Shown: positions 26,565 through 35,903, numbered from the stretch's first letter. The stretch: 64,000 nucleotides of DNA from Enhygromyxa salina (GCF_002994635.1 NZ_PVNL01000015.1:62001-126000), one strand, 5' to 3'. Numbers and translations are program-made. Notes: generated by a model not told the origin, from the letters alone.

Positions 26565-27416
26565 CTACTCGAGGTAGGGCTGGAGGCGAACCTTGAGCGC
26601 CAGCCGGGCGCGGTGAAGACGACTCTTGAGGGTGCCCTCTTGGAGCCCGGTAATGTTGAGGATCTCGGCGTAGCTCAGCCCCTGGATGTCCCGCAGCACG
26701 ATCAGCAGGCGGTGCTCGGGCTCGAGCTGGGCGATCTCGGCCTGGATCGCGCGCTCGAGCCGGTTGGCGGTCATCGTGGCCTCGGGCCCCGGGACCGCGC
26801 TCTGCAGCGCGACGATCGGGCCGCCATCTTCGCCGCGGGTGTGGGCCGCCGGGGTCTCGTCGATGTCGGACGCGCGGTGAAAATTGCGGCCCTTGAGGTA
26901 TTTGATCCGGTTCTTGCAGGTGTTCGAGGCGATCCGATACAGCCAGGTGTAGAACCGACCCTCGCCGCGGTAGTTGGCGATCCCGCGGTGCACGGAGATG
27001 AACACCTCCTGGGCGATGTCCTCGGCCTCTTGCCGGTTTCCGATCATGCGGAACACGAGCCCGAAGATGCGATCTTGGTAGGTCTGGACCAGCTCCTGGA
27101 AGGCTCGCTCGTCGCCTTGCTTGAGCCGTCGGACCAGGCGCCGGTCGCGGGCGTCCCGGGCGGCGCGGACCTCTTCGCTCTCGGGCTTGCCGCGAAACCG
27201 CCGCTTTGGCTGGGGCGCTGGCTCAGCTGGCTCAGCTGGCTCAACTGGCTCAACTGGCTCGGGCGCCGCGGCCTCTGGCGGGGCTGCGTCACCGGCGGGC
27301 TCGGTGCGGCTGTCTGGGTTCACTGGCGCGTACACGGTCGCGGCTCGGGCCCGAGTGACACCCGACCGTTGGTCAGGTTCCAAGCAACCGGAGGTCCGGC
27401 GCGACGGCTGGATCAT
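26565..27416 (-). CDS. ECF-type RNA polymerase sigma factor with N-terminal extension
   Basis: 283 aa. Region 2 is at about 105-170 (ELVQTYQDRIFGLVFRMIGNRQEAEDIAQEVFI; FYTWLYRIASNTCKNRIKY) and region 4 at about 215-275 (LEPEHRLLIVLRDIQGLSYAEILNITGLQEGTLKSRLHRARL), typical of RpoE-like group IV sigma factors. The first about 85 residues are a disordered Pro/Glu extension with PVEP/PAEP repeats. The ATG at 27416 is preceded by GAGGGGG at 9 nt. It is likely held at the membrane by the downstream protein. It may be cotranscribed with ubiA, whose stop is 31 bp upstream. Confidence 0.9.
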   Translation of the reverse strand: MIQPSRRTSGCLEPDQRSGVTRARAATVYAPVNPDSRTEPAGDAAPPEAAAPEPVEPVEPAEPAEPAPQPKRRFRGKPESEEVRAARDARDRRLVRRLKQGDERAFQELVQTYQDRIFGLVFRMIGNRQEAEDIAQEVFISVHRGIANYRGEGRFYTWLYRIASNTCKNRIKYLKGRNFHRASDIDETPAAHTRGEDGGPIVALQSAVPGPEATMTANRLERAIQAEIAQLEPEHRLLIVLRDIQGLSYAEILNITGLQEGTLKSRLHRARLALKVRLQPYLE

Positions 27417-27447
27417 CCGCGCCAACCCCCTCCACGGTCAAGCTGGA

Positions 27448-28359
27448 TCAGACCAGGCTGCGGATCAGCGCGGCGGCCATCCACGCGAGCATGGCCAGGT
27501 TCGCCGCCCCTGCGCCCAAGAACACGAAGCGCAGGCACTCGCCGCGGTTGCCCGCGTCGGCAGACCCGAGCAGTCGCGCGGCCGCGAGCACGGGCCCCAG
27601 CGGGACCGCGATGATCATGGCGACGCCCCACCAGGGCAGGCCGTCGACCACCAGCCAGCCAAACCCGATCGCGACGGCGAGCATCTCCAGGGCGTGGCGG
27701 CGGGCGTCGAACTGCCCGTGGCGAACCGCGTAGGTCCGCTTGCTCGCCGCCCGATCCCCCGGGTAGTCCGGCAGCGAGGTCAGCAGGTTCCCGACGTAGC
27801 CGAGCAAGAAACACGGCAACAAGCCCAACCACGGCAGCGCCGCGAAGCTGCCGGCCTGCGCGTAGAACCCAATGATCGGCAGCACCACCCCGACCCCGAG
27901 GCCCTGCAGCAGCTCGCCGTGCCCCCGGTAGGACAGCCGCAGGGGCGCGAAGCTGTAGGCCCACAGCAGCCCCGCGCCGCCCACCACCAGGACCGGCAAC
28001 CACCACAGCTGATGGATCGCCGCCAAGCCCAGCGCGACGAGGACCATCGCCGCGAGCATCATCCACGCCGCCTTGCGCAGCGCCTCGGGCGTGAGCTTGC
28101 CTTCTTGGATCACCCGCGAGCCACCCGAGAGGACCGTGGGCGACGGGTTGACGGCGTCGGCCTCACGGTCGGCGAAGTCGTTGGCGAACACGATGAACAG
28201 CTGATCGAGCACGCCGAGCAGCTGCACGCCGCCGAACAGCGCCCACGAGAACCGACCGTGCGCCGCGTAGGCCAGGACCTGGCCGAGCATGAGCGGTACC
28301 GCGACATTCGCCGCGGCCAAGGGTCGGGCCGCTTGCACCCATGCACCCCACGGCGACAT
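27448..28359 (-). CDS. UbiA-family prenyltransferase (MenA-like)
   Basis: Integral membrane aromatic prenyltransferase. The first Asp-rich motif is NDFADREADAVN (about residues 60-71), and the second is DYPGDRAASKRTYAVRHG (about 195-212). About eight or nine hydrophobic helices and a length of 303 aa fit MenA/UbiA. It most likely attaches a polyprenyl chain in menaquinone or a related quinone pathway; the substrate cannot be fixed from sequence. It is upstream of the ECF sigma and anti-sigma genes in the same direction. Confidence 0.82.
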   Translation of the reverse strand: MSPWGAWVQAARPLAAANVAVPLMLGQVLAYAAHGRFSWALFGGVQLLGVLDQLFIVFANDFADREADAVNPSPTVLSGGSRVIQEGKLTPEALRKAAWMMLAAMVLVALGLAAIHQLWWLPVLVVGGAGLLWAYSFAPLRLSYRGHGELLQGLGVGVVLPIIGFYAQAGSFAALPWLGLLPCFLLGYVGNLLTSLPDYPGDRAASKRTYAVRHGQFDARRHALEMLAVAIGFGWLVVDGLPWWGVAMIIAVPLGPVLAAARLLGSADAGNRGECLRFVFLGAGAANLAMLAWMAAALIRSLV

Positions 28360-28566
28360 CGGGGCCCACGGTAGCCTTTTTTGCGCCGACCGGCACCCAT
28401 GGCGCCCAGACGCCCGGACGGCTCGTGCGTGGGGCGCGAAGCGAGCGCCTATGGCAAATGCACGCTCGCCGTGAGGCCCACCGCGCGCCCGGTTGTGTTC
28501 GGACGGGGGCTGGGTTACGCAGCTCCCGAATTCGTCCGGTCCAAGCCATCGGGCGCTTCACTACCC

Positions 28567-29568
28567 GTGAACCTCAGCGCAACATCGCTGCTCGACCGGC
28601 GGCTCCTGATGTTCACCGGCAAGGGTGGGGTCGGCAAGACCACGCTGGTCGCTGCGCTCGCGTGCGAGGCCGCGAGGCGGGGCCGGCGACCGCTGATCGT
28701 CGAGCTCGGCCACCGAGCCTCGATGGAGGCGGTGTTCGAGGTCGACCGGATCGGCTACGAGCCGCGCGACGTCGGCCGGGGCGTGCACGCCATGAACCTC
28801 GACTTCGAGTCGGCGCTGGCCGAGTATTTCGAGGAGCACATCCCGGTCAAGCGGGTCGCGCGGACGGTGATCCGCAACAAGACCCTGCAAAAGTTCTTTC
28901 ACGCGGCGCCCTCGGTCTCCGAGGTCGCCACGCTCAACAAGCTCAGCGCGCTCGAGGCCGAGCGCTCGCCGACGGGCGGCGTCCGCTGGGATCCGATCTT
29001 CGTCGACCTCGACGCGACCGGCCACGCGATCATGCTGCTCAACCTGCCGTCGGTCATGGAGGGGTTGATCGGCGACGGGCCCATGCGGCGGCTGGTCGAC
29101 GGGTTCTCGAGCCTGCTCACGGATCCTCGCCGGACGATCTTGAATCTGGTGACGCTGCCGCTAGAGCTGCCCGCGCAAGAGACCGTCGAGCTGTATCAGC
29201 GGCTGCGCAAGCACCACGACGTCGAGCTCGGCGTGCTGTTCGTCAACCAGGTCCCGTCGCGGCCGCTGGGGCCTGCGCAGGCCGGTATGCTCGATCGCCT
29301 GGAGTACCGGGCGCAAAAAGTTGGGATCAGCACGCTGGTCGACGACGTCGCGATCGCCCGCCGGGCGATGCGCTACCACGTCAACGCGCGCTCGCAGATC
29401 AACCGCATGCAGCGTGACATCGACATGCCGATGGTCGAGCTGCACAACGTGGCCAGCCGGGTGCTGGACCTCGACACCGTCGCGCACATCGGCGAGGCGA
29501 CCTTCGACCTGCTCGACAGCGGCCAGCAGCGCGAATCGACCAACGTGGGCGTGGCCCCACGCCGCTAG
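28567..29568 (+). CDS. ArsA/GET3-family ATPase, first of a tandem pair
   Basis: 333 aa. Deviant Walker A GKGGVGKTT at about residues 18-26, including the signature lysine, is near the N-terminus, and an ArsA-like switch region and the VNQVPSRPLGP strand follow. The metal-binding cysteines of arsenite-pump ArsA are not present, so a role in arsenic resistance is unlikely. Family relatives act as dimeric targeting or assembly ATPases. The GTG start at 28567 directly precedes the first beta strand. The second ArsA-like gene starts 24 bp after the stop. Confidence 0.83.
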   Translation: MNLSATSLLDRRLLMFTGKGGVGKTTLVAALACEAARRGRRPLIVELGHRASMEAVFEVDRIGYEPRDVGRGVHAMNLDFESALAEYFEEHIPVKRVARTVIRNKTLQKFFHAAPSVSEVATLNKLSALEAERSPTGGVRWDPIFVDLDATGHAIMLLNLPSVMEGLIGDGPMRRLVDGFSSLLTDPRRTILNLVTLPLELPAQETVELYQRLRKHHDVELGVLFVNQVPSRPLGPAQAGMLDRLEYRAQKVGISTLVDDVAIARRAMRYHVNARSQINRMQRDIDMPMVELHNVASRVLDLDTVAHIGEATFDLLDSGQQRESTNVGVAPRR

Positions 29569-29592
29569 AGCGAGCAGGGGCAGCAGCACGAG

Positions 29593-30804
29593 ATGAGCGA
29601 GATGACAGGCATCGACGAGCTGCTCATGCGCCAGCGCCTGCTGGTGGCGATCGGGCCGGGCGGGGTCGGCAAGACCACGGTGTCCGCGGCGATCGCCCTG
29701 CGCGCGGCCGAGCTCGGTCGCCGGACCCTGGTGCTCACGATCGATCCGGCCAAGCGGCTCGCCGACGCCCTGGGTCTGACCGAGCTCGAGGATCGGATCC
29801 GCATGGTCCCCACCGACGAGCTGAGCAAGCGCGGCGTCGAGGTCAAGGGCGAGCTCTACGCGGCGATGTTCGACAACGCCGCCAGCATGGACTCGCTCAT
29901 GAAGCGCGTGGCGCCTGACGTCGAGACCCGCGACAAGGTCCTGCGCAACCGCGTGTACCGAGCCATGGCCGGCACGCTGGCGCGCAGCCACGCGTATCTG
30001 GCGATGGAGCGGCTGCACGAGGTGATGCACTCGGGTCGCTACGATCTGGTGATCCTCGACACCCCGCCCGCTCGCAACGCGCTCGACATCCTCGACGCGC
30101 CCTCGCGCCTCGCTACCTTCCTGGAGGAGGGGGTCGTCAAGTGGTTCGTGCCCAACGCCGGCAACCGGGGTCGAGGCCTGCGGGCGCGGCTGATGCAGGG
30201 CTCGGGCGCCGCCGCGACCAAGCTGTTCGAGGTCGTCGTCGGCAAGGAGCTGGCCGGCGAGACCATCGCCTTCTTCGAGGCCTTCTACGGGATGCGCGAG
30301 GGCTTCCACATGCGCGCGTCGGCGATCCAGGGCATGTTGCGCGCGCGCGATACCAGCTTCGTGCTGGTCAGCTCGGCCGACGCGACCCACCTCGCCGACG
30401 CCGAGGCCCTGGCCGCCGGGATCAAGGCCCGGGGGGTGCGGATCGACGTGGCCGTGTTCAATCGCGCCTACGAGCGGCTGACCCACGCCGATCCGCTGGC
30501 GATCGTCAGCTCTGCGGGTGTGCTCGACAGCGCGACGACGATCCGACTGCTGTTTGGCGACGAGCTGCATCGGTCCGAGCGCGACACGATGAGCACCTTG
30601 CTGTCCAGCCTCCACATGGTTCGGACCGAGGCGGCGGCCAGCAACCAGCGGGCGCTCGAGTCGATCCGCAAGCTCTCGCAGCTGCTGCCAAGCGACGCGC
30701 TGGGCCTGATCATCGCCCGGCTCGACGGCGATATTCGGGATCTGCCGGGCCTCCACGCCCTCGGACCCTATCTCGCGGCCACGCGCTCGCTGCCCACGGC
30801 GTGA
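29593..30804 (+). CDS. ArsA/GET3-family ATPase, second of a tandem pair
   Basis: 403 aa. Walker A GPGGVGKTT at residues 21-29 has Pro where the deviant motif normally has its signature Lys. TIDPAKRLADALG and DLVILDTPPARNALDIL (Walker B/switch II) follow. It has no cysteine triad and no evident membrane segment. A hydrophobic helical insertion (FYGMREGFHMRASAIQGM) could bind a partner. It probably works as a heteromer with the preceding paralogue. Pairs like this occur in myxobacteria and other gliding or predatory bacteria, but the cargo is unknown. Confidence 0.83.
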   Translation: MSEMTGIDELLMRQRLLVAIGPGGVGKTTVSAAIALRAAELGRRTLVLTIDPAKRLADALGLTELEDRIRMVPTDELSKRGVEVKGELYAAMFDNAASMDSLMKRVAPDVETRDKVLRNRVYRAMAGTLARSHAYLAMERLHEVMHSGRYDLVILDTPPARNALDILDAPSRLATFLEEGVVKWFVPNAGNRGRGLRARLMQGSGAAATKLFEVVVGKELAGETIAFFEAFYGMREGFHMRASAIQGMLRARDTSFVLVSSADATHLADAEALAAGIKARGVRIDVAVFNRAYERLTHADPLAIVSSAGVLDSATTIRLLFGDELHRSERDTMSTLLSSLHMVRTEAAASNQRALESIRKLSQLLPSDALGLIIARLDGDIRDLPGLHALGPYLAATRSLPTA

Positions 30805-30819
30805 CCCGAGAAAATTCCT

Positions 30820-30849
30820 CTGACGCTGGCGCGTGGATCCGTCTAACGT
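30820..30849 (+). promoter_or_regulatory. Predicted leaderless promoter of the PH-domain gene
   Basis: CTGACG (30820-30825) and TAACGT (30844-30849) are separated by 18 bp. The -10 box ends 7 nt before the ATG at 30857. Confidence 0.45.
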
Positions 30850-30856
30850 AGGCGGC

Positions 30857-31489
30857 ATGAACCAGCCGCCGACCAACCCGCCGAACAACGGGACCCCCCC
30901 AAGTCAGGGGCAGCCGCAGGGGCGCGCCGTCGCAGCGCCGCCGCATGGGTCCACGGCGCAGCCTGGCGGCGGCGATGTGATCTACGCGGGCATCGCCAAG
31001 CACAGCGCGGCGCTCGGCGGCTACCTCAAGTGGGCGGGCGTGTCCGTGCTCGGCGGGGCCATTGCGATCGGGCTGAACATGGCCGACATCGGGCTCCCCG
31101 GCTGGGCGCTGGGGCTCGGTTGGTTGATCGGGCTGCCGGGGATCCTGTGGACCTACCTGGTCCAGATCTCCAGCAAGTACAAGATCTCACTGCGGCGGGT
31201 GGAGACCGAGCACGGCGTGCTGGCGAAGCGGGTCGACTCGCTGGAGCTGTGGCGGGTGCTGGACGTCGAGTACACCCAGTCACTGGTCGATCGGATCTTC
31301 AACAACGGTCGGATCCGGCTGATCAGCACCGACAAGACCAACCCGGATCTGGTGATCCATGGCCTGCCCAACCATCGGGCGCTGTTCGAGCAGCTGCGCG
31401 AGGCGGTTCAGAACGCGCGGCACACCAACCGGCCGATGGAGCTGGTGGGCGGGCACGAGTTCGCCGACGGGGTCAGCGAGATGATGTGA
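30857..31489 (+). CDS. Bacterial PH-domain (bPH2) membrane protein, 210 aa
   Basis: A Pro/Gln-rich N-terminus (about 1-45) is followed by two hydrophobic helices (about 62-85 and 88-106). A YdbS/bPH2-type PH domain follows (about 110-190) with the typical KYKISLRRVETEHGVLAKRVDSLELWRVLDVEY start and HGLPNHRALFEQLREAV end. It probably sits in the cytoplasmic membrane with the PH domain inside. The last 17 bp overlap the end of mtnA from the other strand. Confidence 0.8.
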   Translation: MNQPPTNPPNNGTPPSQGQPQGRAVAAPPHGSTAQPGGGDVIYAGIAKHSAALGGYLKWAGVSVLGGAIAIGLNMADIGLPGWALGLGWLIGLPGILWTYLVQISSKYKISLRRVETEHGVLAKRVDSLELWRVLDVEYTQSLVDRIFNNGRIRLISTDKTNPDLVIHGLPNHRALFEQLREAVQNARHTNRPMELVGGHEFADGVSEMM

Positions 31490-32546
31490 GCGCGAGCTCG
31501 GACGGGGTGAACACGCCGCGCTCGGTGATGATCCCCGTGATGAGTTCGGCCGGGGTGACGTCGAACGCGGGGTTGCGGACGGCGACGGTCGCGGGGGCTC
31601 GGAGCACGCCGCCGTGCTCGCGGACCTCGGCGCCGTCGCGCTCTTCGATCGGGATCTGATCGCCCGAGCTGAGCGAAAAATCGATCGTGGTCACCGGGGC
31701 GGCGACATAGAAGGGCACGCCGTGGTGCTTGCACAGGACCGCGACGGTGTAGGTGCCGATCTTGTTGGCGGCGTCGCCGTTGCGGGTGATGCGATCGGCC
31801 CCGACGATCGCCGCTTGGATCTCGCCACGGGCCAGCATCGCGCCGGCCATGTTGTCGCAGATCAGTGAGCACGGGATCTGGTCGTGCATCAGCTCCCACG
31901 CGGTCAGGCGCGAGCCCTGCAGCAGCGGCCGGGTCTCGTCGACGAACACGTGCAGCTTGGTCCCGCTGGCCCACGCGCTGCGGATCACGCCGAGCGCGGT
32001 CCCGTGTCCGGCGGTCGCTAGCGCGCCAGTGTTGCAGTGGGTCAAGATCCCGCCCGCGGGGAGCTTGGCGGCCCCGTGCGCCCCGAGCTCGAGGCACGCG
32101 CGCAGATCATCGCGGACGTGCTGCTCGGCCGTCGCGCGCAGGATCTCGCGCAGGCGAGCGACGTTGGTGTCCGGATCGCGGGCCAGCTGATCCGTGACCG
32201 CGACGCGCTGCTGCTGCAGGGCCACGAACAGATTCACCGCGGTCGGCCGGGTGTTGGCGAGTCGCTCGCTGGCGGCCCGCAGCGCGGTCAGGAACTCGCC
32301 GCGGGACTCGGGGAGACCCAGGCTGACGACGTACAGCCCGATCGCCGCCGCGCACCCGATCGCCGGGGCCCCGCGGACCGTGAGCGTCTCGATCGCCACC
32401 GCGATGTCCTCGAGCGCGTCGAGCTCGAGCCAGACCTCTTCGGCGGGGAGCAAGCGCTGGTCGAGCAAGAGGAGGGCGCGCCCGTCCGCGCGCAGCTGCA
32501 CGGGCCGCAGGCCTTGATAGTTGTCGGGGTTGGTGTCGATGCTCAT
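31473..32546 (-). CDS. mtnA: S-methyl-5-thioribose-1-phosphate isomerase
   Basis: Methionine salvage enzyme converting methylthioribose-1-phosphate to methylthioribulose-1-phosphate. Landmarks are VRGAPAIGCAAAIG near the N-terminus, ILTHCNTGALATAGHGTALGV with the catalytic Cys, VDETRPLLQGSRLTAWEL, VGADRITRNGDAANKIGTY with the catalytic Asp, and NPAFDVTPAELITGIITE. The length of 357 aa is normal. The ATG at 32546 is 10 bp after the gatB stop, so it is the last gene of a gatCAB-mtnA operon. No other mtn genes are in the window. Confidence 0.95.
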   Translation of the reverse strand: MSIDTNPDNYQGLRPVQLRADGRALLLLDQRLLPAEEVWLELDALEDIAVAIETLTVRGAPAIGCAAAIGLYVVSLGLPESRGEFLTALRAASERLANTRPTAVNLFVALQQQRVAVTDQLARDPDTNVARLREILRATAEQHVRDDLRACLELGAHGAAKLPAGGILTHCNTGALATAGHGTALGVIRSAWASGTKLHVFVDETRPLLQGSRLTAWELMHDQIPCSLICDNMAGAMLARGEIQAAIVGADRITRNGDAANKIGTYTVAVLCKHHGVPFYVAAPVTTIDFSLSSGDQIPIEERDGAEVREHGGVLRAPATVAVRNPAFDVTPAELITGIITERGVFTPSELALTSSR

Positions 32547-32556
32547 GACGAGTGTC

Positions 32557-34095
32557 TCAGCTCGGATCCGGCTTGTCGTCCGCTCGCGCGAGCTGCTCGA
32601 GCACGGTCTCGAGCGCCTGCTGAACGACCTGCGGGTTGGCCTGGCCGTTCGAGACGCGCATGACCTGGCCAACGAAGAAGCCGCGGACCTTGTCCTTGCC
32701 CGCGAGCAATTGCTCGAGCTGCTGCGGGTGGGCCTGGACGATCTCGCGGACCATCGCCGTGATCGCGGCTTGATCCGATACCTGGCGGTAGCCGTCGCGC
32801 TCGATGATCTGCGTGGGCGAGCGCCCTGGCTCGGCGAACAGCTTGGCCAGGACCTCTTTGCCCGCGCGACCCGAGATCGTGCCGGCCTCGATCTGCCCGA
32901 TCAGCTCGGCGAGCGCCGCAGGCGAGACCGGGCACGCGGCGAGCGAGCGCCCGCTCGTGCTGTCTGTGTCGTCCGAGTCGTCCGCCTTGAGCAGCTTGAG
33001 CAGCTCGCCCGTGACCCAGTTGCAGACGGTCTTGGCCAGCGACGCCGCGGGTTGACCGCGGAGCTCCGCGCAGGCGGCCAGCGCGATGTCGAAGTAGTTG
33101 GCGAGCTCGTGGTCGGCGGTGAGCACCCCGGCGTCGTAGGCCGACAGACCGAACTCGACCAGCGCCCGCCTGCGCGCCCACGGCAGCGCCGGCAGCGACG
33201 CCTTGGCCGCGGTGATCCACGCCGCGTCGATCGCCAGCGGCGGCATGTCGGGCTCGGGGAAGTAGCGGTAGTCGGCCGCCGCCTCCTTGGTGCGCATGAC
33301 CTTGGTCTGATCGCGGCCCGGGTCGTAGCTCATCGTCGACTGAATCACGGCCTCACCCGCGTCGAGCAGGTCGACCTGGCGGCGGATCTCGGCGTTGATC
33401 GCCGCTTCGATGAACTTGAACGAATTGAGGTTCTTGATCTCGCAGCGGGTCCCGAGCTCGGTCGCGCCGACCGGCCGCAGCGAGACGTTGGCGTCACACC
33501 GCAGCGTGCCCTCTTCCATGTTGGCGGCGCTGATCCCCAGGTACCGCACGATCGTCCGCAGCTCGCGAACGTAGTCAGCCGCCTCGGCCGCCGAGCGCAG
33601 CGCTGGCAGCGAGACGATCTCGACCAAGGGCACGCCCGCGCGGTTGTAGTCGATCAAGCTGTGCTCATCCGCGTGGGTGTTCTTGCCCGCGTCCTCTTCC
33701 ATGTGGATGCGCAGCAGCGGCACGCGCGTGGTCGCGAGCGGGTCGTCGGGGCGGGCGTGATCGGGGATCTCGATCGCGCCACCGAGCGCGTAGGGTTGGT
33801 CGGCCTGGGTGATCTGATAGCCCTTGGGCAGATCCGGGTAGAAGTAGTGCTTGCGAGCCCAGCGTGACAGCGGCGGGATCTCGCAGCCAACCGCGAGCGC
33901 GAGCCGCAGCGCGTGGTCCACCGCCGCGCGGTTGGGCACGGGCAGGGTCCCCGGCAAGCCCAGGGTGTAGGCGTCGATCTGCGAGTTCGGCTCGGCGCCG
34001 ACCGCGTAGCCGCAGCCGCTGAACATCTTGGTGGCGGTCGCGAGCTGGCAGTGAACCTCGAGCCCGATCACCACCTCGTAGTCGGACATCGGCAT
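32557..34095 (-). CDS. gatB: Aspartyl/glutamyl-tRNA amidotransferase subunit B
   Basis: tRNA-binding kinase/transamidase subunit of GatCAB. It phosphorylates Glu-tRNA(Gln) or Asp-tRNA(Asn), which is then amidated. The N-terminal signature VIGLEVHCQLATATKMFSGC and the central FYPDLPKGYQITQADQPYALGG are diagnostic. The C-terminal tail domain includes DKVRGFFVGQVMRVSNGQANPQ. The length, 512 aa, is slightly long because of an Asp/Ser/Thr linker around residue 385. The ATG overlaps the gatA stop. Confidence 0.96.
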   Translation of the reverse strand: MPMSDYEVVIGLEVHCQLATATKMFSGCGYAVGAEPNSQIDAYTLGLPGTLPVPNRAAVDHALRLALAVGCEIPPLSRWARKHYFYPDLPKGYQITQADQPYALGGAIEIPDHARPDDPLATTRVPLLRIHMEEDAGKNTHADEHSLIDYNRAGVPLVEIVSLPALRSAAEAADYVRELRTIVRYLGISAANMEEGTLRCDANVSLRPVGATELGTRCEIKNLNSFKFIEAAINAEIRRQVDLLDAGEAVIQSTMSYDPGRDQTKVMRTKEAAADYRYFPEPDMPPLAIDAAWITAAKASLPALPWARRRALVEFGLSAYDAGVLTADHELANYFDIALAACAELRGQPAASLAKTVCNWVTGELLKLLKADDSDDTDSTSGRSLAACPVSPAALAELIGQIEAGTISGRAGKEVLAKLFAEPGRSPTQIIERDGYRQVSDQAAITAMVREIVQAHPQQLEQLLAGKDKVRGFFVGQVMRVSNGQANPQVVQQALETVLEQLARADDKPDPS

Positions 34096-35600
34096 CAGCT
34101 CGCGGCTCCGGTTGCGGGCGGCCGCTCGAGGTGCCAGGCCGTCGCGGCTTCGTGGGCGGCGGCGACCCGCAGCAGCGCGGGCTCGGCCAGGTGCGGCCCG
34201 ATCAGCTGAAGGCCGATCGGCAGGCGCGGCGAGCTGGTCGTGAACCCGGCGGGGATCGAGATCGCTGGGAGCCCGGCCAGGTTCGCGCCGATCGTGAACA
34301 CGTCGAGCAGGTACAGCGCGAGCGGGTCGTCGACCTTGGCGCCGATCCGCCAGCTCGGGACCGGCGAGGTCGGGCTCGCGATCATGTCGCAGCGCGTGAA
34401 CGCGGCGGCGTAGTCCTGGGCGATCAGGCTGCGCACCTGCATGGCGCGGCCGTAGTAGTCGGCGTAGGACTCGGCCCGCAGCACGAAGGTCCCCAGCAAG
34501 ATCCGGCGCTTGACCTCGACCCCAAACCCATCGTGGCGGGTGGCCTCGTAGGTCTCGCGCAGGCTCGGGCGGGCCCGGCGGAGCCCGTAGCGGACCCCGT
34601 CATAGCGGGCCAGGTTGCTGCTGGCCTCGGCCGTGCACAGCACGTAGTAGGTGGCGACGGCGTGCTCGAAGTGCGGCAGCTCGATGTCGACCACCCGCGC
34701 GCCCGCGTCGGCGAGCACCGCGAGGCTGGCCTCGAACCGGGCCCGAACCTCGGCGTCGAGGCCGTCGAGCTCGAGCGCGCGACGGTGGACCCCGATCGTG
34801 GTGCCCGCGAGCTGACCGAGCGCGCCCGCGTCGACCGCCGCGAGGTAGTCGGGCACTGGCGCGTCGAGGCTGGTGGCGTCGCTTGGATCCACGCCCGCGA
34901 GCACCCCCAACGCGAGCGCCGCGTCGCCGACCTCACGGGTCATCGGCCCGGCCTGATCCAAGCTCGACGCGAACGCGATCATTCCGTGGCGTGAGACCCG
35001 ACCGTAGGTGGGCTTGAGCCCGACCAAATTGCACAGGCTCGCGGGCTGGCGGATCGAACCCCCGGTGTCGGTGCCCAGACCCAGCGCGCAGCTGCGGGCC
35101 GCGACCGCGGCCGCGGTCCCACCCGAGCTCCCGCCCGGCACGTGGCCGACCGCCCAGGGGTTGTGGACCGGCTCGAACGGGGTGTTCTCGCTGGCCGAGC
35201 CCATCCCGAATTCGTCCATCGCCAGCTTGCCGAGCAGCACCGCGCCCGCGTCGGCCAGCCGCTGGGCGTGGGTGCCCTGATACGGCGGCACCCAGCCAGA
35301 CAAGATCGCCGAGCCGCACGTGGTCGCGACGCCCTCGGTCACGAAGATGTCCTTGAGCGCGACCGGGACCCCGGCCAGCGGACCCAGCTGCGCACCTGCA
35401 GCGCGGGCCCGATCGACCGCCGCCGCCTGCTCGAGCGCCAGCTCGGAGGTCACGCAGCGATAGGCGTGGAGCGCTGGCTCGGTCGCCTGAATCTGCTCGA
35501 GGTGCGCCTGGGTCACGTCCACCGCCGAGAGCTCGCCACGCCGGATCCCGCTCGCCAACGCGCGCGCGGATCGGGCCAGGATGTCGTCGAAGTCGCTCAC
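34095..35600 (-). CDS. gatA: Aspartyl/glutamyl-tRNA amidotransferase subunit A
   Basis: Amidase-signature glutaminase subunit that releases ammonia for GatB. The catalytic Lys region is GVPVALKDIFVTEG, and the Ser-cisSer-Lys triad lies in HVPGGSSGGTAAAVAARSCALGLGTDTGGSIRQPA. LVGLKPTYGRVSRHG is also typical. The length of 501 aa is normal. It starts 12 bp after gatC and overlaps gatB by 1 bp. Its presence suggests that this organism lacks GlnRS or AsnRS, or both. Confidence 0.97.
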   Translation of the reverse strand: MSDFDDILARSARALASGIRRGELSAVDVTQAHLEQIQATEPALHAYRCVTSELALEQAAAVDRARAAGAQLGPLAGVPVALKDIFVTEGVATTCGSAILSGWVPPYQGTHAQRLADAGAVLLGKLAMDEFGMGSASENTPFEPVHNPWAVGHVPGGSSGGTAAAVAARSCALGLGTDTGGSIRQPASLCNLVGLKPTYGRVSRHGMIAFASSLDQAGPMTREVGDAALALGVLAGVDPSDATSLDAPVPDYLAAVDAGALGQLAGTTIGVHRRALELDGLDAEVRARFEASLAVLADAGARVVDIELPHFEHAVATYYVLCTAEASSNLARYDGVRYGLRRARPSLRETYEATRHDGFGVEVKRRILLGTFVLRAESYADYYGRAMQVRSLIAQDYAAAFTRCDMIASPTSPVPSWRIGAKVDDPLALYLLDVFTIGANLAGLPAISIPAGFTTSSPRLPIGLQLIGPHLAEPALLRVAAAHEAATAWHLERPPATGAAS

Positions 35601-35612
35601 GATCGGGACCGG

Positions 35613-35903
35613 TCAGTCCTTGAATTTCGGGACCGCCACCAGGCGATCATGCACGGCCGGGACCGCGGCCAGCGCTCGATCCACGTCCAGGGTCGAGGCC
35701 TCGACGTCGTCGCGCAGACCGGATCGCACCTGAACCGCGGTGAGGTACTCGGGCACATCCGTCACGTCTACGCTCTGCAGCCTGCGAATGTAGCCAAGGA
35801 TGGTCTCGAGCTGCGCACCGAGCACGTGGGCTTCGGCCGCGGGGAGTTCGAGGTGCGCCAGCCTCGCCAGCTCGTCCACGAGCGTGCTGTCATCGTTGGC
35901 CAT
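35613..35903 (-). CDS. gatC: Aspartyl/glutamyl-tRNA amidotransferase subunit C
   Basis: A 96-aa stabilising subunit of GatCAB. The typical N-terminus VDELARLAHLELPAAEAHVLGAQLETILGYI and the core sequence LRDDV are present. The C-terminus VHDRLVAVPKFKD corresponds to the family's FxVPKV end. First gene of the gatCAB-mtnA operon; the 64-bp gap to the next plus-strand frame holds TAGGAT at 35956. Confidence 0.93.
   Translation of the reverse strand: MANDDSTLVDELARLAHLELPAAEAHVLGAQLETILGYIRRLQSVDVTDVPEYLTAVQVRSGLRDDVEASTLDVDRALAAVPAVHDRLVAVPKFKD

Noticed and set aside
28567..30804. Arsenic resistance operon
   Set aside because: The ArsA-like proteins lack metal-binding cysteines and no arsB, arsC or arsR is present.
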